Assembly: GCA_022578605.1 (NCBI GenBank)
Contig: MU394056.1
Coordinates: 186,001 to 250,000, forward strand
Direction of reading: 5' to 3'
From: Camillea tinctor
Lineage: Eukaryota; Ascomycota; Sordariomycetes; Xylariales; Xylariaceae
DNA length: 64,000 bases
This document shows positions 1 through 12,426 of the stretch, in pieces. The position numbers were made by a program, and so were the translations under genes. How positions within the stretch are numbered: position 1 is the first letter of the stretch; each line of letters starts with the position of its first letter. The notes beneath the pieces were generated by a model. That model was given only the letters and a program-made list of their open reading frames with translations, searched no databases and was not told the DNA's origin.

Positions 1-1036
1 ACATGTTCGTCCCGGCTTTTATTGATTTTTTTTTTTTCAAGTCCATATCACATTAAGCAACACTGTGCTACTTAGATATGTGTAATGGATAATTTTTCAT
101 GCCTGGTGATAACCTGTATATGGACCTGGGTGCCGTGCAAAGGAGCATCCGTACCTTATTTGGTCTCAGGTAATACATTGTTGGTACACCCCAGTCCTCC
201 GTCCATCCCTAGGTGGTAGCCCGAGCACACGGAATTTTATTTTTTCATAAAAGTCCACAAAATTTCTTTCCTTAGTTTCAACTTACAATTGGAGAGCTTG
301 TGTGTAAAGACAATTTATTTCGTCGAACCTGTGGTTTTTCGTGGTTTTCAGAACTTTTATAGGTCACGCTCCTATGTTCTCTACGGAATTTCTAACAGAT
401 AACTCACTACCTATCTACCCACCCGTCCGGTTCAAAGGCAAAATAACATAAGTTTGCAGTCACCGGGCATGGAATTTCGAAGTAATTTGTGTAAATTACT
501 ACAAAGAAAACCAGATGTAAAATTTTGTCGTAGAATGCTGACGTTTATGTAACTGGCAGAAACCAAAAACACGAATGCTTGAAGGGTATGTACGCACTAT
601 AACATAGGTAGTGTTATGAACCAACAAGGATTTAGGACCCACGCGACTTAAACATCTACGCATACATACTTCCTTTATAAGTCACTTGTATATAAGCTCA
701 CTGGGAGTTCATAAAAACTCAAATCCCGATTAACTATAATCGGTGCATCGACATCTAATATCTCTAGAAATTCGTAGTATTGTGTAGTGTGGATCTAAGT
801 ACCAAAAACCATTTTATCCTATAGTATATACCAATAACCTAACCTTATTCATAGCGCATCTTATTCATACCCGACTTCTTTCCCCTAATGCCGATATGCT
901 TACATCAGAATCATGAATTTAACTAATAACTGCTCCGTTAACTGATGCAGGAATCATGCAAGCTTTTCGAACCAACGCCACAGCCGAAGAGAACTCTTAT
1001 CAAATGCTGGCTCACATGTCTACCTGAATAACAGCC
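1..1036. other. AT-rich intergenic DNA, left edge of window
   Basis: I see no supported gene, RNA or repeat here. The stretch is AT-rich with stops in all frames and lies downstream of the regulator that ends at 1037. Confidence 0.6.
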
Positions 1037-3402
1037 TTATACTCCCGGGTTATAACCAAGCATCACATCAAACACTTCTTCCTGCATTACATCGGGTAAC
1101 GACTCTAGAAAAGGATCAAAAAAGTCTGTATCCAGCATGCCCTGGATGGAGGTTACCTCGGCTCTAGGCTGCTGCGCCCTATTAGGGAGAAGACCAGAAG
1201 ACTGTTGAGTTCCCGATGCGAAGGGTCCCCTATCCGGCAAGTACAGCGGGTTGGCCACAGATGAGATCACCGCATCAAAATCATAACCGCCCGGGTTCGC
1301 TTTCTGCATCTCTCGCACGTGCCGGGCCTTCGCCAGGAGACGTTCAATCGGTCTCCAGAGCGAGCCTTTTCTGTCCTTATAGTTGCTGCCCGTTTCAGCA
1401 TTATGCAGAATATTGACGTACTCCCACGCACGATCGCATTCGGGCGACGGGGGGCGGAGGCAGATCTCGTAAAGCACGAGTACCACGCTGTGCCACTGGA
1501 TATAAGTCCGGGAGTGCCAGCTCCACTTCGCGAAGTCCGGGTGCGATAATACGATGCTACTGAGCTCGAGAATCTCAACAGCTGTGGAGAATATCTTGTC
1601 TCTCATGTTGGTATCTGGAGTGTAGTCGGTGCGGATTGTAGGGTGAGTGTAGTGGGCTCTCCGGCCTAGTGGAAAATGAACCACGAGCCACATCCGCGCT
1701 AGCACGATCCGAGCCACCATGGACGCGATGGCCTGGAACGGCACCGTAGGATCGCAGTACCGCAAGTACTTCTCCGTCAACGTCTTCCTCATGTCTTCCA
1801 CCACCGCCACACGCTCCTCTAACGATTGGTCCCCGGCCGGCACCCCCCGGACGCCGCGGCCCGGCGGTACGTAGCTCAGCTTCCAGCCCACGCGCATGAC
1901 CTCGCTGCGGATGCGGCTGAAGGTCATGGGAGTGAACTCGCCGTCACGCTCAGGAGGCGTCTCGCGCATGTCGGGGGCCAGGTCCGCGTCGCAGATGTTG
2001 AGCGGCGGCTGGGTGTCGAAGCCGTACTCGTGCACGATGGGCTCGTAGCCGTGGTAGTCGGAGGAGCGGGTGTCGAGCACGCAGATGTTGTACCACAGCC
2101 GGCGGCGGACCTCGGTCTCGAGCGGGCGCAGCCCGAACTTGGCCCCGTCGCGGTGCAGGCCCATCGCCTGCGCGATGTGGAACACGAGCGCGGTCAGCGA
2201 CCACACCGTGCGCGACCCGTCCTCGTGCTTCAGCGCCGTCAGGAATAGGACTGCGGCCTGCAGCACCATGATGCTCTGCGTCGTCAGCAGGCCCGCCCGC
2301 GCGAGCGCCTGCTCGGCCGCGAAGCGGTACCGCGCTAGCGACTCGTGGGGTGACCCCAGGCTCACGGACGCGGCGTAGTACATGGCGAAGAGGAGGGCCT
2401 CGGTCTCGCGGTCGATGGGCGTGGAGTCGGCGGTGGGTGACCCCAGCGCGGACACGGCGTCCCAGAATAGGCGCGACGTCGTCGGCATGTGGAAGATGTA
2501 GACAATGGGGAGCACGTTCTCGTTGAAGGCTGCAAACAGCTCGACGCACCGATGGTACGGCGGGTGGAAGGACCTCAGCGAGTGCGCGAGTGATCGGTAC
2601 CCTAGGATAGCAGCATCGGACCCTAGGAACGCGGAGGAAGGTGATGAGGCTATGTCATCGAGCGAAGACGCTGATGGAGTGGCAGCTAGCTGGTCCTCCG
2701 AGTCCTCAGAGGCTGACTCGTGAAGCATGTCACGAAGCTCCTCGATCTGGTTTTACAGTTAGCCTAGTGATTGGTTTAGGGGTATCAAATTCTCACCTCA
2801 TTGCCTAGCTCAGCCCATAAGATGTTACCGATATAATAGCTTTTTGTTTCGTCTATCATGAGTCGACCCAGGTTCTGGGTCACTAGGGGTTCAGGGGTTA
2901 GACTAACTCCCGGTTCCTGGGGTATGGTTATGCTGGGCTCCGGCTCCTGCAAGGGCTGTGGCTGCGATGACCCGCCAGCCAGTGAGACGGCGGGCTCTGC
3001 ATGAGTGGCCGTGCCTGGGCGTTCATGGCTTATGTTCGGGACCTGGCTCTCAGTTTGGGTCTGTAAGCGTTTAATAATACCTTCCAGCTTAGATAGTCGG
3101 CCCAGAAGCTGCGTGTCCAATGTTTTCCGGGGCTTCTTCGCGGCTCGGCCGGGCCCCGGCGGATAGACACAGTCCGATCCGGTCCGTGAACAATTAGAGC
3201 ACGGACGTTGGCGGTCACACTTAACCTTCCGTTGGCGGCAGAGAGTACAGCTACGAATGTGCGGATAAGGGGTCGGGGAAGATGTGCCCGCTACAGGCGC
3301 AGGTGTAGACGAAGTCGATGAAGCTCCTGGGGTGCTCGTCGTGTGGGCCAATCCGGCCTCTCCAGATTCTTGGCAGGGTGGCGACCGCGGCATGTGCGCC
3401 AT
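1037..3402 (-). CDS. Zn(II)2Cys6 transcription factor with fungal-trans domain
   Basis: This is a predicted nuclear, DNA-binding pathway regulator of 771 residues in two exons: 3402-2797 and 2746-1037. They are separated by a 50-base intron (GTGAGA...CAG), and the junction is in frame. The zinc cluster is at residues 52-78 with Cys52, 55, 62, 68, 71 and 78 (spacing 2-6-5-2-6). It is followed by a Pro/Lys-rich linker and a short heptad-like helix around LGRLSKLEGIIKRLQ, the usual dimerisation element. The second exon carries the fungal-specific regulatory domain, including the RRRLWYNICVLDTRSSDYHG segment typical of that family. The part at about 1830-2480 is far more GC-rich than the rest of the gene. 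It sits at the left end of a group with a catalase-like protein, a lactonase-like protein and a PKS, so it is a good candidate for a cluster-specific activator. That role is inference. Confidence 0.9.
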
Positions 3403-5049
3403 AACGGGATTAGGATAGATTTAGTCACCCCCGGTGGTTTATGTAGAGTCGCGATAAGTTATTGAGGGATCATGTAGACAAGTACCTACTGGGTAGAGCG
3501 GGTATTGTTGACCTAGTACCCGGACTTGCGGACTCGCGCACTCGGGTATGTGCATGTATGCCAATGGGTCTGTCACACAAGGCCAGAGGCTGGGGTTTAA
3601 GGGGGGGAAGAGAAAAAAAAGGATGCGATGCCCACGCGAAAAAAGGTTTAAGGAGGCATCAACTTGCGGGCTGAGGACCCGGTCTTTGGTGTCATGATTC
3701 GGTGTTAAGCTTATAGCGTATATCCATTGCCCCGATATATGGATTTTAAATGGGACTAACCATGCCTAGGGTCTCTGCTGTTTAGAAAGGAAACTGACTA
3801 GGTAACCTATGTCTATTAAGCCTTTAATAAGACTATAACATGCTTGGTAGTAGACGGAAAATTCTATCAACATTGACAAATATGAATATTGCGATATATG
3901 GAGTTTGGAGTTATCCGTATTGATAAAAGTGAAGTGTTGTCGTATACTACTTAGGTATATGTACTCCGTATAGTATCTAAGTACTTGAAGACCCGCGCAT
4001 ACGCTTAGGTGCATTCTCCATCTCTGTTTTACACATAATGTCGGTGTTAAGACTTATGCGATGCCGACAACTCGGTACTAAAGTAGTGTGCTAGGTTTGT
4101 TAGACTATTGATACAACCTTGGAACATGGGCAGGTTTAATAAGCTTACAGTTACTTAATTTATGTAACCATAATTCATAGTATATTTCTCTAATGGCAAA
4201 TAGTTATGCGAGACGGTTGATTTATCAATCTGCTTCTACTTGGTAAGTTACGTCTTAACCTAAGTCATTGTTGTCATTGTTCAGTTTCTAAATCGAGTCA
4301 GCAACCAATGTGCATTAATAACTTGCTTCAATACTTATTTTTGAGTGCTCTGTTGACGTGTCTAGTCTATGACTATAATTACCAGACTAAACTAATGGTG
4401 ATGCAGCTGTGAATTTGACGAATTATTGAATGTAACCTATCTATACAACCTATACAACCTACATCAATATGTCAATACCCAGCTGACTTGGTAGACAGCC
4501 GAGCTATGGTTGATGCATACAAGTAAGTTACCTGGTTTTAGGTAAGTTAGATAAATGTATGAAATAGTTTATGTGGTAATAAGATAAGCATGAGGCGAGC
4601 CAGTAACAACGATGATAGGCGAAGAAGAAGGATTTATGTATGTAACTATATAATGTTGTCTTACATACATGCCTATAAGCTTACACACCACAACCCTCTG
4701 CCCAACGCCAATTCACTATGTTACATATTTCAACATGAAACTAATGTAACATGAAGTCAACTAGGCACATATTGTACGAAAAATTAGACAGTCTGGAACT
4801 TATTGATAGGCGGCGAGGATACAGATACTTCATACATAACTTATACATTTAGTCTAACAACGTAAAGTATACATACAGTTTAGCTACTTAACATCAAGTA
4901 ATTCTATACGGCAAAAGATTAACATAATCAGGCCATTATCATTCCCTCCCCCCTCCCCCCCCTATCTTCCATTCCATAACAAATTACCTTCGAATCTTGC
5001 GAAGCAAAACACTCCAAGAACCTACCGCCGCACGCCACGGCCTTTTCAC
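3403..5049. other. Intergenic region between regulator and catalase-like gene
   Basis: AT-rich and dense in stops in all frames. It includes a polypyrimidine/poly-C tract near 4945-4965 and one copy of the 9-mer TACTCCGTA at 3962-3970. It must contain the promoter of the regulator (its start is at 3402) and the 3' end of the catalase-like transcript. I see no gene. Confidence 0.55.
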
Positions 5050-7028
5050 TCAATGATGGAGGTTCCACTTCTTATGAGCAAATAGGTCGAAGTTATGAGT
5101 CTCCTTAGTAGACTGCTTCCTAGCCTGGAGATCAGCAATTTTCATGTTCTCCATTTTCTTGACCACCGCGGGCACGTTGGGCGTCGGGCTCTTCACGACT
5201 TGAGCCTCGGTAGCCGTCTGGATCCTAGCGCCTAGGTCCTTGTCGACCAGGGTGAACATTTCTAGAGGAGAACAGTCAGTCAAATGTGCATACTCAACCC
5301 CCAAACCGAGGTAGCCTATGACGGCCTCGAGAGGATAGCCAGAGGAGGGAGGAAATGCCAAACTCACCGTAGGTAGCTTTGCGGACCGACTCGACAGCCG
5401 AGCTCAGGTGCCCTGCCACGTTGCTGACGAAGTTATCCTGTTGCCCCTTCTCATGAGCCAGCGTCTCTCGCCAGAATATTCTGGCCTGGTTGTAGTCCGC
5501 AGGCACCACTTGAGACTGGAAATCGATAACGGTGCCGAGCCAATGCTCCTCATCTGGCACAGCGTACTGGCTGGCGATGCCGTATTTGAAGAACGAAGAA
5601 GGGAAATAGTTGGGCGTTGCGCCGAGGTTGTCGTCCAGCGAAGCCGCGCCATCACGGTTCACCGGGTTGAAGCTGCGCTCTGGCTTGTTGACTGGCAGCT
5701 GGATGAAGTTGGTGCCAAGGCGGTGACGCTGAGTGTCAGCGTAGGCAAGGGCACGTGTTTGGAGGACTAGTTTACTGGTGTAAGTACGATTGGCTTTCAC
5801 GGTTGGGATTCTTAGGAGGGAGCACTTACTTGGGTCTGGGGACAGGGCCCAGCCAGGTACAATGTTGGTGGGGCTAAAAGCGCTCTGCTCGCTTTCGGCG
5901 AAGAAGTTCTCAGGATTCCTATCGAGCACGATTCTTCCGAACTTCTTCAGAGGGAAATCTTTGTGCGGCAATGTCTTGGTTGCGTCGAAGATGTTGATCG
6001 GGTACGATGCCGCCTTTTCAGGTTCAATGATCTGTGCATAAACATCCCACGATGGCCTCCCGTCGTTATCTAAATCATTGAACAATGAACGGGTTTGGTG
6101 GTCCGGGTCTTGTCCAGCCACACACTGAGCTTCTTCTGCCGTGAAGTTCTTTACCCCCGCATTGGTCTTGACATGGATTTTGACATAGACAAATTTCCCA
6201 TCCTAATAGAGCTAATCAATAAATGAAGGTATGGTAATAAAATGGACAGGGAACTTACTGGTTTGGTGAATCTGTAGCTGTTGATGCTAAAGCAATCCGC
6301 ATGTTGGAAGTCAATAGGGGTGGCTCTATCACTGAAGAGAAACATCAAGAAGTGTATGCCTTCTTGGTTGTTGTTGAAGTAATCCCAGAACATAGAATGA
6401 TCCGGGAGTCCACTCTTGGGGTTACGCTTGGTAACATGGGTGAAAGAAGGGAACTTAGCGCCATCACGAATGGGGAACACAGGGGTAGACAAGAAAAGCC
6501 AATCGAGGATGCCCTCCTCGGTTCTCATCTTGAATGCGAAGCCCCTAGTATCACGAACAGTCTCAGCAGATCCTCTCTCGCCAGCAACGGTGGAGAAGCG
6601 TGCGAGAAGAGGAGTCTTCTTGCCGACCTTATTCAGGAAGGCAGCACTGGTGTATTCGGTGATATCGTCGGTGACTTCGAAGTAGCCATATGAGTTAAAA
6701 CCCCGGGCATGTACTAGTCGCTCTGGAATACGTTCATGGGTAACATGCTGGATCAGCTCTAATAGATTGATGTCTTGTAGAAGGAGAGTAGCTCTCAACT
6801 GGTTGCCGATCCGTTGACTAGCTGCAGGCTTCTGCACAGGTGCACCTATATAGATAGGTTAAGCTAATGATCAAGGTAGAGTGATTGTATAGATCACAAC
6901 TTACCATTCATAGTCGTGATGAAACTGCCATTGTATGTGGACTCATGGGGAAACTCGGGCGGCTCGCTGGCGAGCACTGGGCAGTCTCCATTTCCCTTAC
7001 CCTTCGAGGCTCCATTAATTTCACTCAT
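5050..7028 (-). CDS. Divergent small-subunit catalase-like haem protein
   Basis: The catalase fold here is 564 residues in five exons: 7028-6905, 6845-6259, 6202-5830, 5766-5368 and 5261-5050. All four introns are GT...AG and keep frame. The catalytic His is present (His87, in RLVHARG), as are the Ser of RFSTVAGERGS and the haem-ligand signature RALAYADTQRHR (Tyr370). The distal-pocket Asn-Asn-Thr-Pro motif of ordinary catalases reads Leu-Ser-Thr-Pro here (residues 160-163), and the usual RHMNGYSGHTYKW segment reads QHADCFSINSYRF. Classical peroxide dismutation is therefore doubtful, because the distal Asn helps split hydrogen peroxide. The C-terminus has no SKL-type peroxisomal signal. Catalase-like proteins are known to have been recruited into fungal secondary metabolism (EasC of ergot alkaloids). 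Given the nearby PKS, an oxidative tailoring role is plausible but inferred. Confidence 0.88.
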
Positions 7029-10026
7029 CGTTATATTGTACCTGACTTTAGTCGACGCTGTTGTTTGAATGAAGGCCCAATAGACTCTCTTTGCTTTGGA
7101 GATGATGGCTGTTATATGTATTTTGTCGTGAGTACAAGAGGGTAGCTCCGGAGGAAAAAAAGAATTCTTGGAGAGTGGGAAATTGCGGAACAAGCCAGAA
7201 AGAATCTCGAAAGAGAGTTACAAACAGACCGCCTTTGAAGAATAAGGTTTGAATTCGAAACAGAATGTTCGTGATGATGATTTCAAACCCGAACTTTCGT
7301 AACGACAGCAGAACGATCTATGGTTTTGAACTCGGGATTACCCGAGTATGAGGTCGTCAATGAAAAAGAAGCGAAGCGTTGAGTTTTGTACTTTGAAGAA
7401 ATGAAAATAACGTTTTCTGGAGAGATAGGAAGTATCGTATTGTAGAGAATTGGCTTTCAAAGAAAGAAGCTTCTGGGGAGTTGAATTCTTCAAATAATTC
7501 TTTCGAAGAAATGTAATTTAAGGAAGGTTATATATATGCCGGAGTAGTTCGAATTCGACAGAAACTATAATTATCGATCTAAAGAGAGCAGAACCTCATA
7601 AGGATGGGTTTAGGTAATTGTATACAGTGTGATGTTTCTGTTCGTATAATAACGTGTAAAAAAGCCCCCGTCCCCATGAAGCAATTCACGAAGCCTCATT
7701 ACGTATGACGGTGAAAGAACACATTCGTATGACCTATTACCTACGCACCGCCATCTACAAGCCATGCTCATGTGGACATATGATATTGATATATGCCATA
7801 ACAGCCCAGGTAGCCATATATGACAAAATAGGATATTGTGATTCCACATCACAAGGTCAGACCGTACGAGCTTTGTTAGCTTCGATTACTATTCATAGCA
7901 ACGGCGTATTTCGATGGTCCTAACTGTCGTTGTTACTGCAATGTTAGTGGCTAGGAAAAGGTGCCTTGGATGAACTCTCGACGGCTGAGTAACAGGATCT
8001 TACCTTTTTTCCAGCCGAGTAAAGCCTATAGGTAAGCTCTATGGCCAGGGGTGAGACATAAGGGGTTAGTTACTAGCAACTAACAATGACAAACTTATCA
8101 GCCTTATCAGGATTCTTAGAGTAGATCGTGAAAGCTTACCTTAGATTTAGAAAGTACGCTATAGTAAGACACGGTGTTGGACCCGAACAACCGGATTACA
8201 CGAATCCTACATTCTTGTTCGTCACTGGTTCAAATCTCACATGGCAATGTGATCAATCCTGTAAGGCGTCCAATAAGAAACGGTGAGAATGTAAGCACAC
8301 ATTATTCACTACTAAGGACTATATACTGTAAATGGTTCCTGGCTGCGAGACGGGATCAAAAGTGCGGATAGTTTATGAGTAACCCTGGCTTTTTTACTGA
8401 GTTCATGAAGGCATTGCCTTGTCAGATGATAGGCTATTGGAGACATCTCATTGGTCCATCTCATAACAGCTTGCTGATTAAATCTGTATTACGGTCAATC
8501 CGGTTGTGCCTTAACGGATTCTCGTATAGGTTGAGGAGAAGCCTGTTCAAGGAGGCATGATCTCAGACACGGTGGCATGATGCGCATTTCAATATCCCAG
8601 GCTTCAGAAACCAAATTACCTGATCAATATACTTCTCATTGGCTCTATACTTGAGCTGCCTTTCTCCTCAGTACACTGTATTTATGACTCAGTGCTATTC
8701 CGTGTTGTGTATAATGCGGGTGAGCCGGCCGCTTACCCCCATACTCCCTATTGTTCTTCTCGTACGAATTGCATTCATTCGTGGATATCACGTCTGGCTT
8801 AGATAGTACGACAATAACATTGAGTTAATTAGTGATATACCATTCTTTCTGTCATAAAATAAGATTTTAGATAAATGATATCATAATTAGGGAAACTTCA
8901 AATATTTCGATGTTCAAACCGTCCAACCTAACAATTTCTTCAATGTGGCTCCCTGATAATCCCAGTTTATAGAAAAATGGATGATACAGTTCATACCTAA
9001 ACAAATAATATCTATTAGCCTCTATATACACTATTTATTCTTAGCATAGGGAATTCAAAGCAGTAATCATACACGGTGTTCAAATACTATCTAAAATGGG
9101 CCAGCAAATCCATCAGGCAAATATGAGCCGTTAGAGCTTAGAGTTTGAATAATAGCCTAAATACGGCGGGGGGGATCTTTGATCACTGGATCATTTACAA
9201 GTCAGCTTAGAGAATAAATAACATATATGACTTTGCGTAAGATGAACTGGTATATAATACGCCAAGAATCACGGGGCACCTACAATACGCTGAGGTAATA
9301 ACTTTGTCGTGGCACGGATGAAGAAAGTTATGTCCACTTGAGTATCACATTATATGTCTACTAGAGATATTGTGCTCCACAGACTACCTAGGTCCGTTAA
9401 GACATACATATCTACTTGAGTCTATTTATCAGCATGATGATTATTCGCATTCAGATCACACTTCCTAAAGAAGTAGGCTGTAGGCTGCGTAGGTCAATCA
9501 CCTACGCATTGAACTTGGAAGTAAGGAAATAACTGGCGAGAGGCCATCCACTTATAAGCGTATGACTCTTGATACTAACTACCTACCTAACCCGGAGACA
9601 ATAAGCAGTATTTCAAGGTTATTACATTAATGGGGCCCATGTGGAGAACAAAAGCGATACCGTGCTTACTACGTAAGCTAAGAGCGTATATATCCAATCC
9701 GCAAGAGGCAAGATTATCCTCACAACTATATAGGTGTTCCTAGATTATTTGCCTATATCGAGCTAGATAACTAAGCTTAAGGGCTGACTGAATATTATAA
9801 TTTACCTACTATGGAGGTTAACCTATCCATGTTATTCATAACATGATTTCGAGTCATGATAAGGCAGACAAAGTATCCCAATGACTTAACTTAGAAAATT
9901 GATAAGTATCAGAATACTCTATTCAATGATAACTAATACGTACTGATATCTGACGGTATGAAAATAGTGACTGGTGATAGGCCTTTGTTAGGAAGAACCA
10001 ATAAGATAAATACAACCTCCTTTTTC
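7029..10026. other. 3-kb gene-poor AT-rich region
   Basis: It contains the catalase-like promoter next to 7029. The rest shows only short open stretches broken by stops, without splice patterns I can join. A GGTTCAAATC string near 8227 resembles a tRNA B box, but there is no convincing A box or cloverleaf. Nothing else is supported. Confidence 0.5.
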
Positions 10027-11310
10027 TTATTTACCGTACATTGCCAAGCCCTCCCAACCTTGTCTACTCCCTAGAGAGGTAAGGTTTAGATTCTGGACCA
10101 ATTTTCCACCATTTGCATCTATCTGAAAGACTGATATACCAGCCGACCCCTGCAGCACGTACAAGTAATCTCCATAGACTACGCTATCGAAGCCTCCCAA
10201 TGTCTCGGCTGGGGCAGGAATTGTATATTTTATATCCTGCTTCTTGACATCAACTGCAACAGGAGCAGGGTCAAAGCCGGCTAAGAGAAACATGATATTC
10301 AACTTCTCTGCATATACAGTCCAACAGGGAGCTGATGTCATTGAAATAACAACAGAGTTGGAAATTGTGACTTCCAGACTTGGGTAGCTGACTTTGATAA
10401 ATGTTGCGCCAAATCCGGCATCGCTAAGTACTGCTTGGGTGTCATCTTTGCCTAGGAACGTGATCGAATATGGCGCAAGCAGCCCAGCAGGACGTGATTC
10501 AACAGGTGCTGGTACCAGAGTGCGCGCCTTTTTGTCCACGGGGAAGGCAAAGATAGCGCCTGGAGACTGGGCAACACCATCGAACTTGAGAAGCACAAAC
10601 CTAACACACGAGAATTAGATACGTCTCAGAGTAGGTATGGTATTTTTAGACTCACAATGCACTTCGGCTCGGATTAAAGGCAATGTCACCTGCAGTGTTA
10701 AGCGGACCGGTAGCCGGAGAGTCAGACTGAGAAATTGGTAACGGAAAAAGATCGCCCAAGGGCTCTAGACCTGGGTTCTCACTACCAATGCCGTTGACAC
10801 GAAAGGATGATACACCGCCGACGTTACCCGAGTTCAGAACACAGAGAAGACCTAGCTCACGCGAATAGGCCACACTGTTGGGGAATGTCCCCCCAGTCGA
10901 TACAGGTTCGCCAATAGGTGTTAGGTTTCTAGGCTCATCAGGAGAGATAGCAAACATATGGACTGTGTTAGATCCAGGAGAAATTGTAAAGAGTAGATTC
11001 CCGTCAACAACTACAGAGTCTTGAGAGAAAAGAGAATCTGAAAAGTAGTGTTAGTACGAATAACAATGACCCCTGAGAAAGCAATGTCTCGAGGGGGGAC
11101 TTGATAGCGCTAACCCATAACCGTCGGACGGTTGACTCTGAGCCCCAACACCCCAACACCATTGATCAATGTTCGCTTAGGGGCAGACAACCTCCCATCG
11201 TCACCTAATGTAACTGCTACAATAGATGTTCCGTATGGATTATTGTCAAGGAAGTACAAGGCCTTCTTAGTAGCCGCAGCTGACTGGGAGATCTTGGTCA
11301 AGGACGACAT
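10027..11310 (-). CDS. Beta-propeller lactonase-like (3-carboxymuconate cyclase-like) protein
   Basis: This protein has 383 residues in three exons: 11310-11115, 11037-10656 and 10600-10027. The introns (77 and 55 bases) are GT...AG and in frame. An ATG 12 codons upstream, at 11346, is an alternative start. The blade repeats and conserved phrases (SLFSQDSVVVDGNLLFTISPGSNT, then PFPNSVAYS-like and NPSRSALFVLLK segments) match the fungal seven-bladed lactonase / carboxymuconate cyclase-like family. No clear signal peptide is visible at either start, unlike many secreted members. Family members hydrolyse or close lactone rings, but many are uncharacterised. The gene lies divergent from the PKS, with about 1.1 kb between the two starts, so the two could share a promoter region. 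A job in lactone opening or closing of the polyketide, or in self-protection, is inference. Confidence 0.82.
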
Positions 11311-12426
11311 TATGGAAGAAAAACTGAGTCTCGTTCTGATTCTCATCGAATCGACAATGCTATGTCTTGATTCAGCCAGTATCCAACATCAATGAAGCAA
11401 TTTTTGTGTCTTTTATACAGAGCTACGACAACTGCGCCATGGCATTCACCTTGCCATCCACCGAGTCCTGTCACAAGATGTAAATAATACAAAATCAATA
11501 AAAACGTAAAAGGATTGTCGTCGTGGGTATTGCTTATACTCACAGCCCTCGAAAGCTCCTTCTAATACAATGCTACATAAACACGCCGCATTATCTACGT
11601 TTACGGACGTATCACATGTCTTGGCTGCGCATTTTTATAAGCTTACATGAAACAGCATGACTATAGCTTATTTACCTCATGCTTAACAATCGGCACGAAC
11701 TCTCGAAAAGATCACACGTCTGACATATGAGTACTTATGCGGCGGGTATTCACTAATCAGATCAAAACTCGGGACACCATATGCTTATATAGTTGAGCCA
11801 TGAGGAATCTTTCTGTACATATTAGGAATATGGTCCTCCAGCCCTATATGCCCATGTTCCTTATGCCGGGTATTATCACGCCACAAATATTTTATCGTAA
11901 TACTCTAGACTTCCTATAGAACGCGTGGAAAGTAATGATCATCGCTTCTATAGCCCTACAGTCCTATGGAAAAGCCTAGAAGTATATCATCTCTTGTCCA
12001 AGTTCGGCTAGCTTCTTAACTAACCAAGTCCTACCACAGTTCAAAACTATAGTGCTTAACCTAAACTCTTAAGTATAGGCTTACTCATTCATACCAAAGT
12101 CTCCAGCAGCAAACCCAATGCTAGATACTAATCTAGTTTGTGGAGATATACGCGGGTCTAGATATCGAGTAGTTGAGCCATATGTTAGCATGCATATTCG
12201 TTGATATCGTTTGACTCGGGAAGAGGATAAGGGGGGGAAGGGGGGAGTGAGGTGTTAGGAAGCTCCGGTAAAGGAAAATTTAACTGTAACAGATTGTAGT
12301 CTGTAAACAATAAAGTCTCGAGAATCCGCCGCCTTTGAATACCTAAAAGCACATATAGGCAGCCCTTTTGTTGCAACTCGAAGGTTTCTCCTATATATCT
12401 AAAGGCAATTGAGTCCGTATACCATA
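11311..12426. other. Divergent promoter region, lactonase-like gene / HR-PKS
   Basis: About 1.1 kb of AT-rich DNA between two divergent starts (11310 on - and 12427 on +). It has a G-rich tract at about 12229-12246. I see no gene. A shared bidirectional regulatory region is the natural reading, and binding sites for the Zn2Cys6 regulator would be expected here, but I cannot point to one with confidence. Confidence 0.5.

Noticed and set aside
1826..2549. Open stretches of 140 and 199 codons overlapping the first regulator
   Set aside because: Composition artefacts of the GC-rich block; the fungal-trans frame is the real one.
8215..8250. tRNA-like B box (GGTTCAAATC)
   Set aside because: No convincing A box, acceptor stem or cloverleaf could be folded around it.
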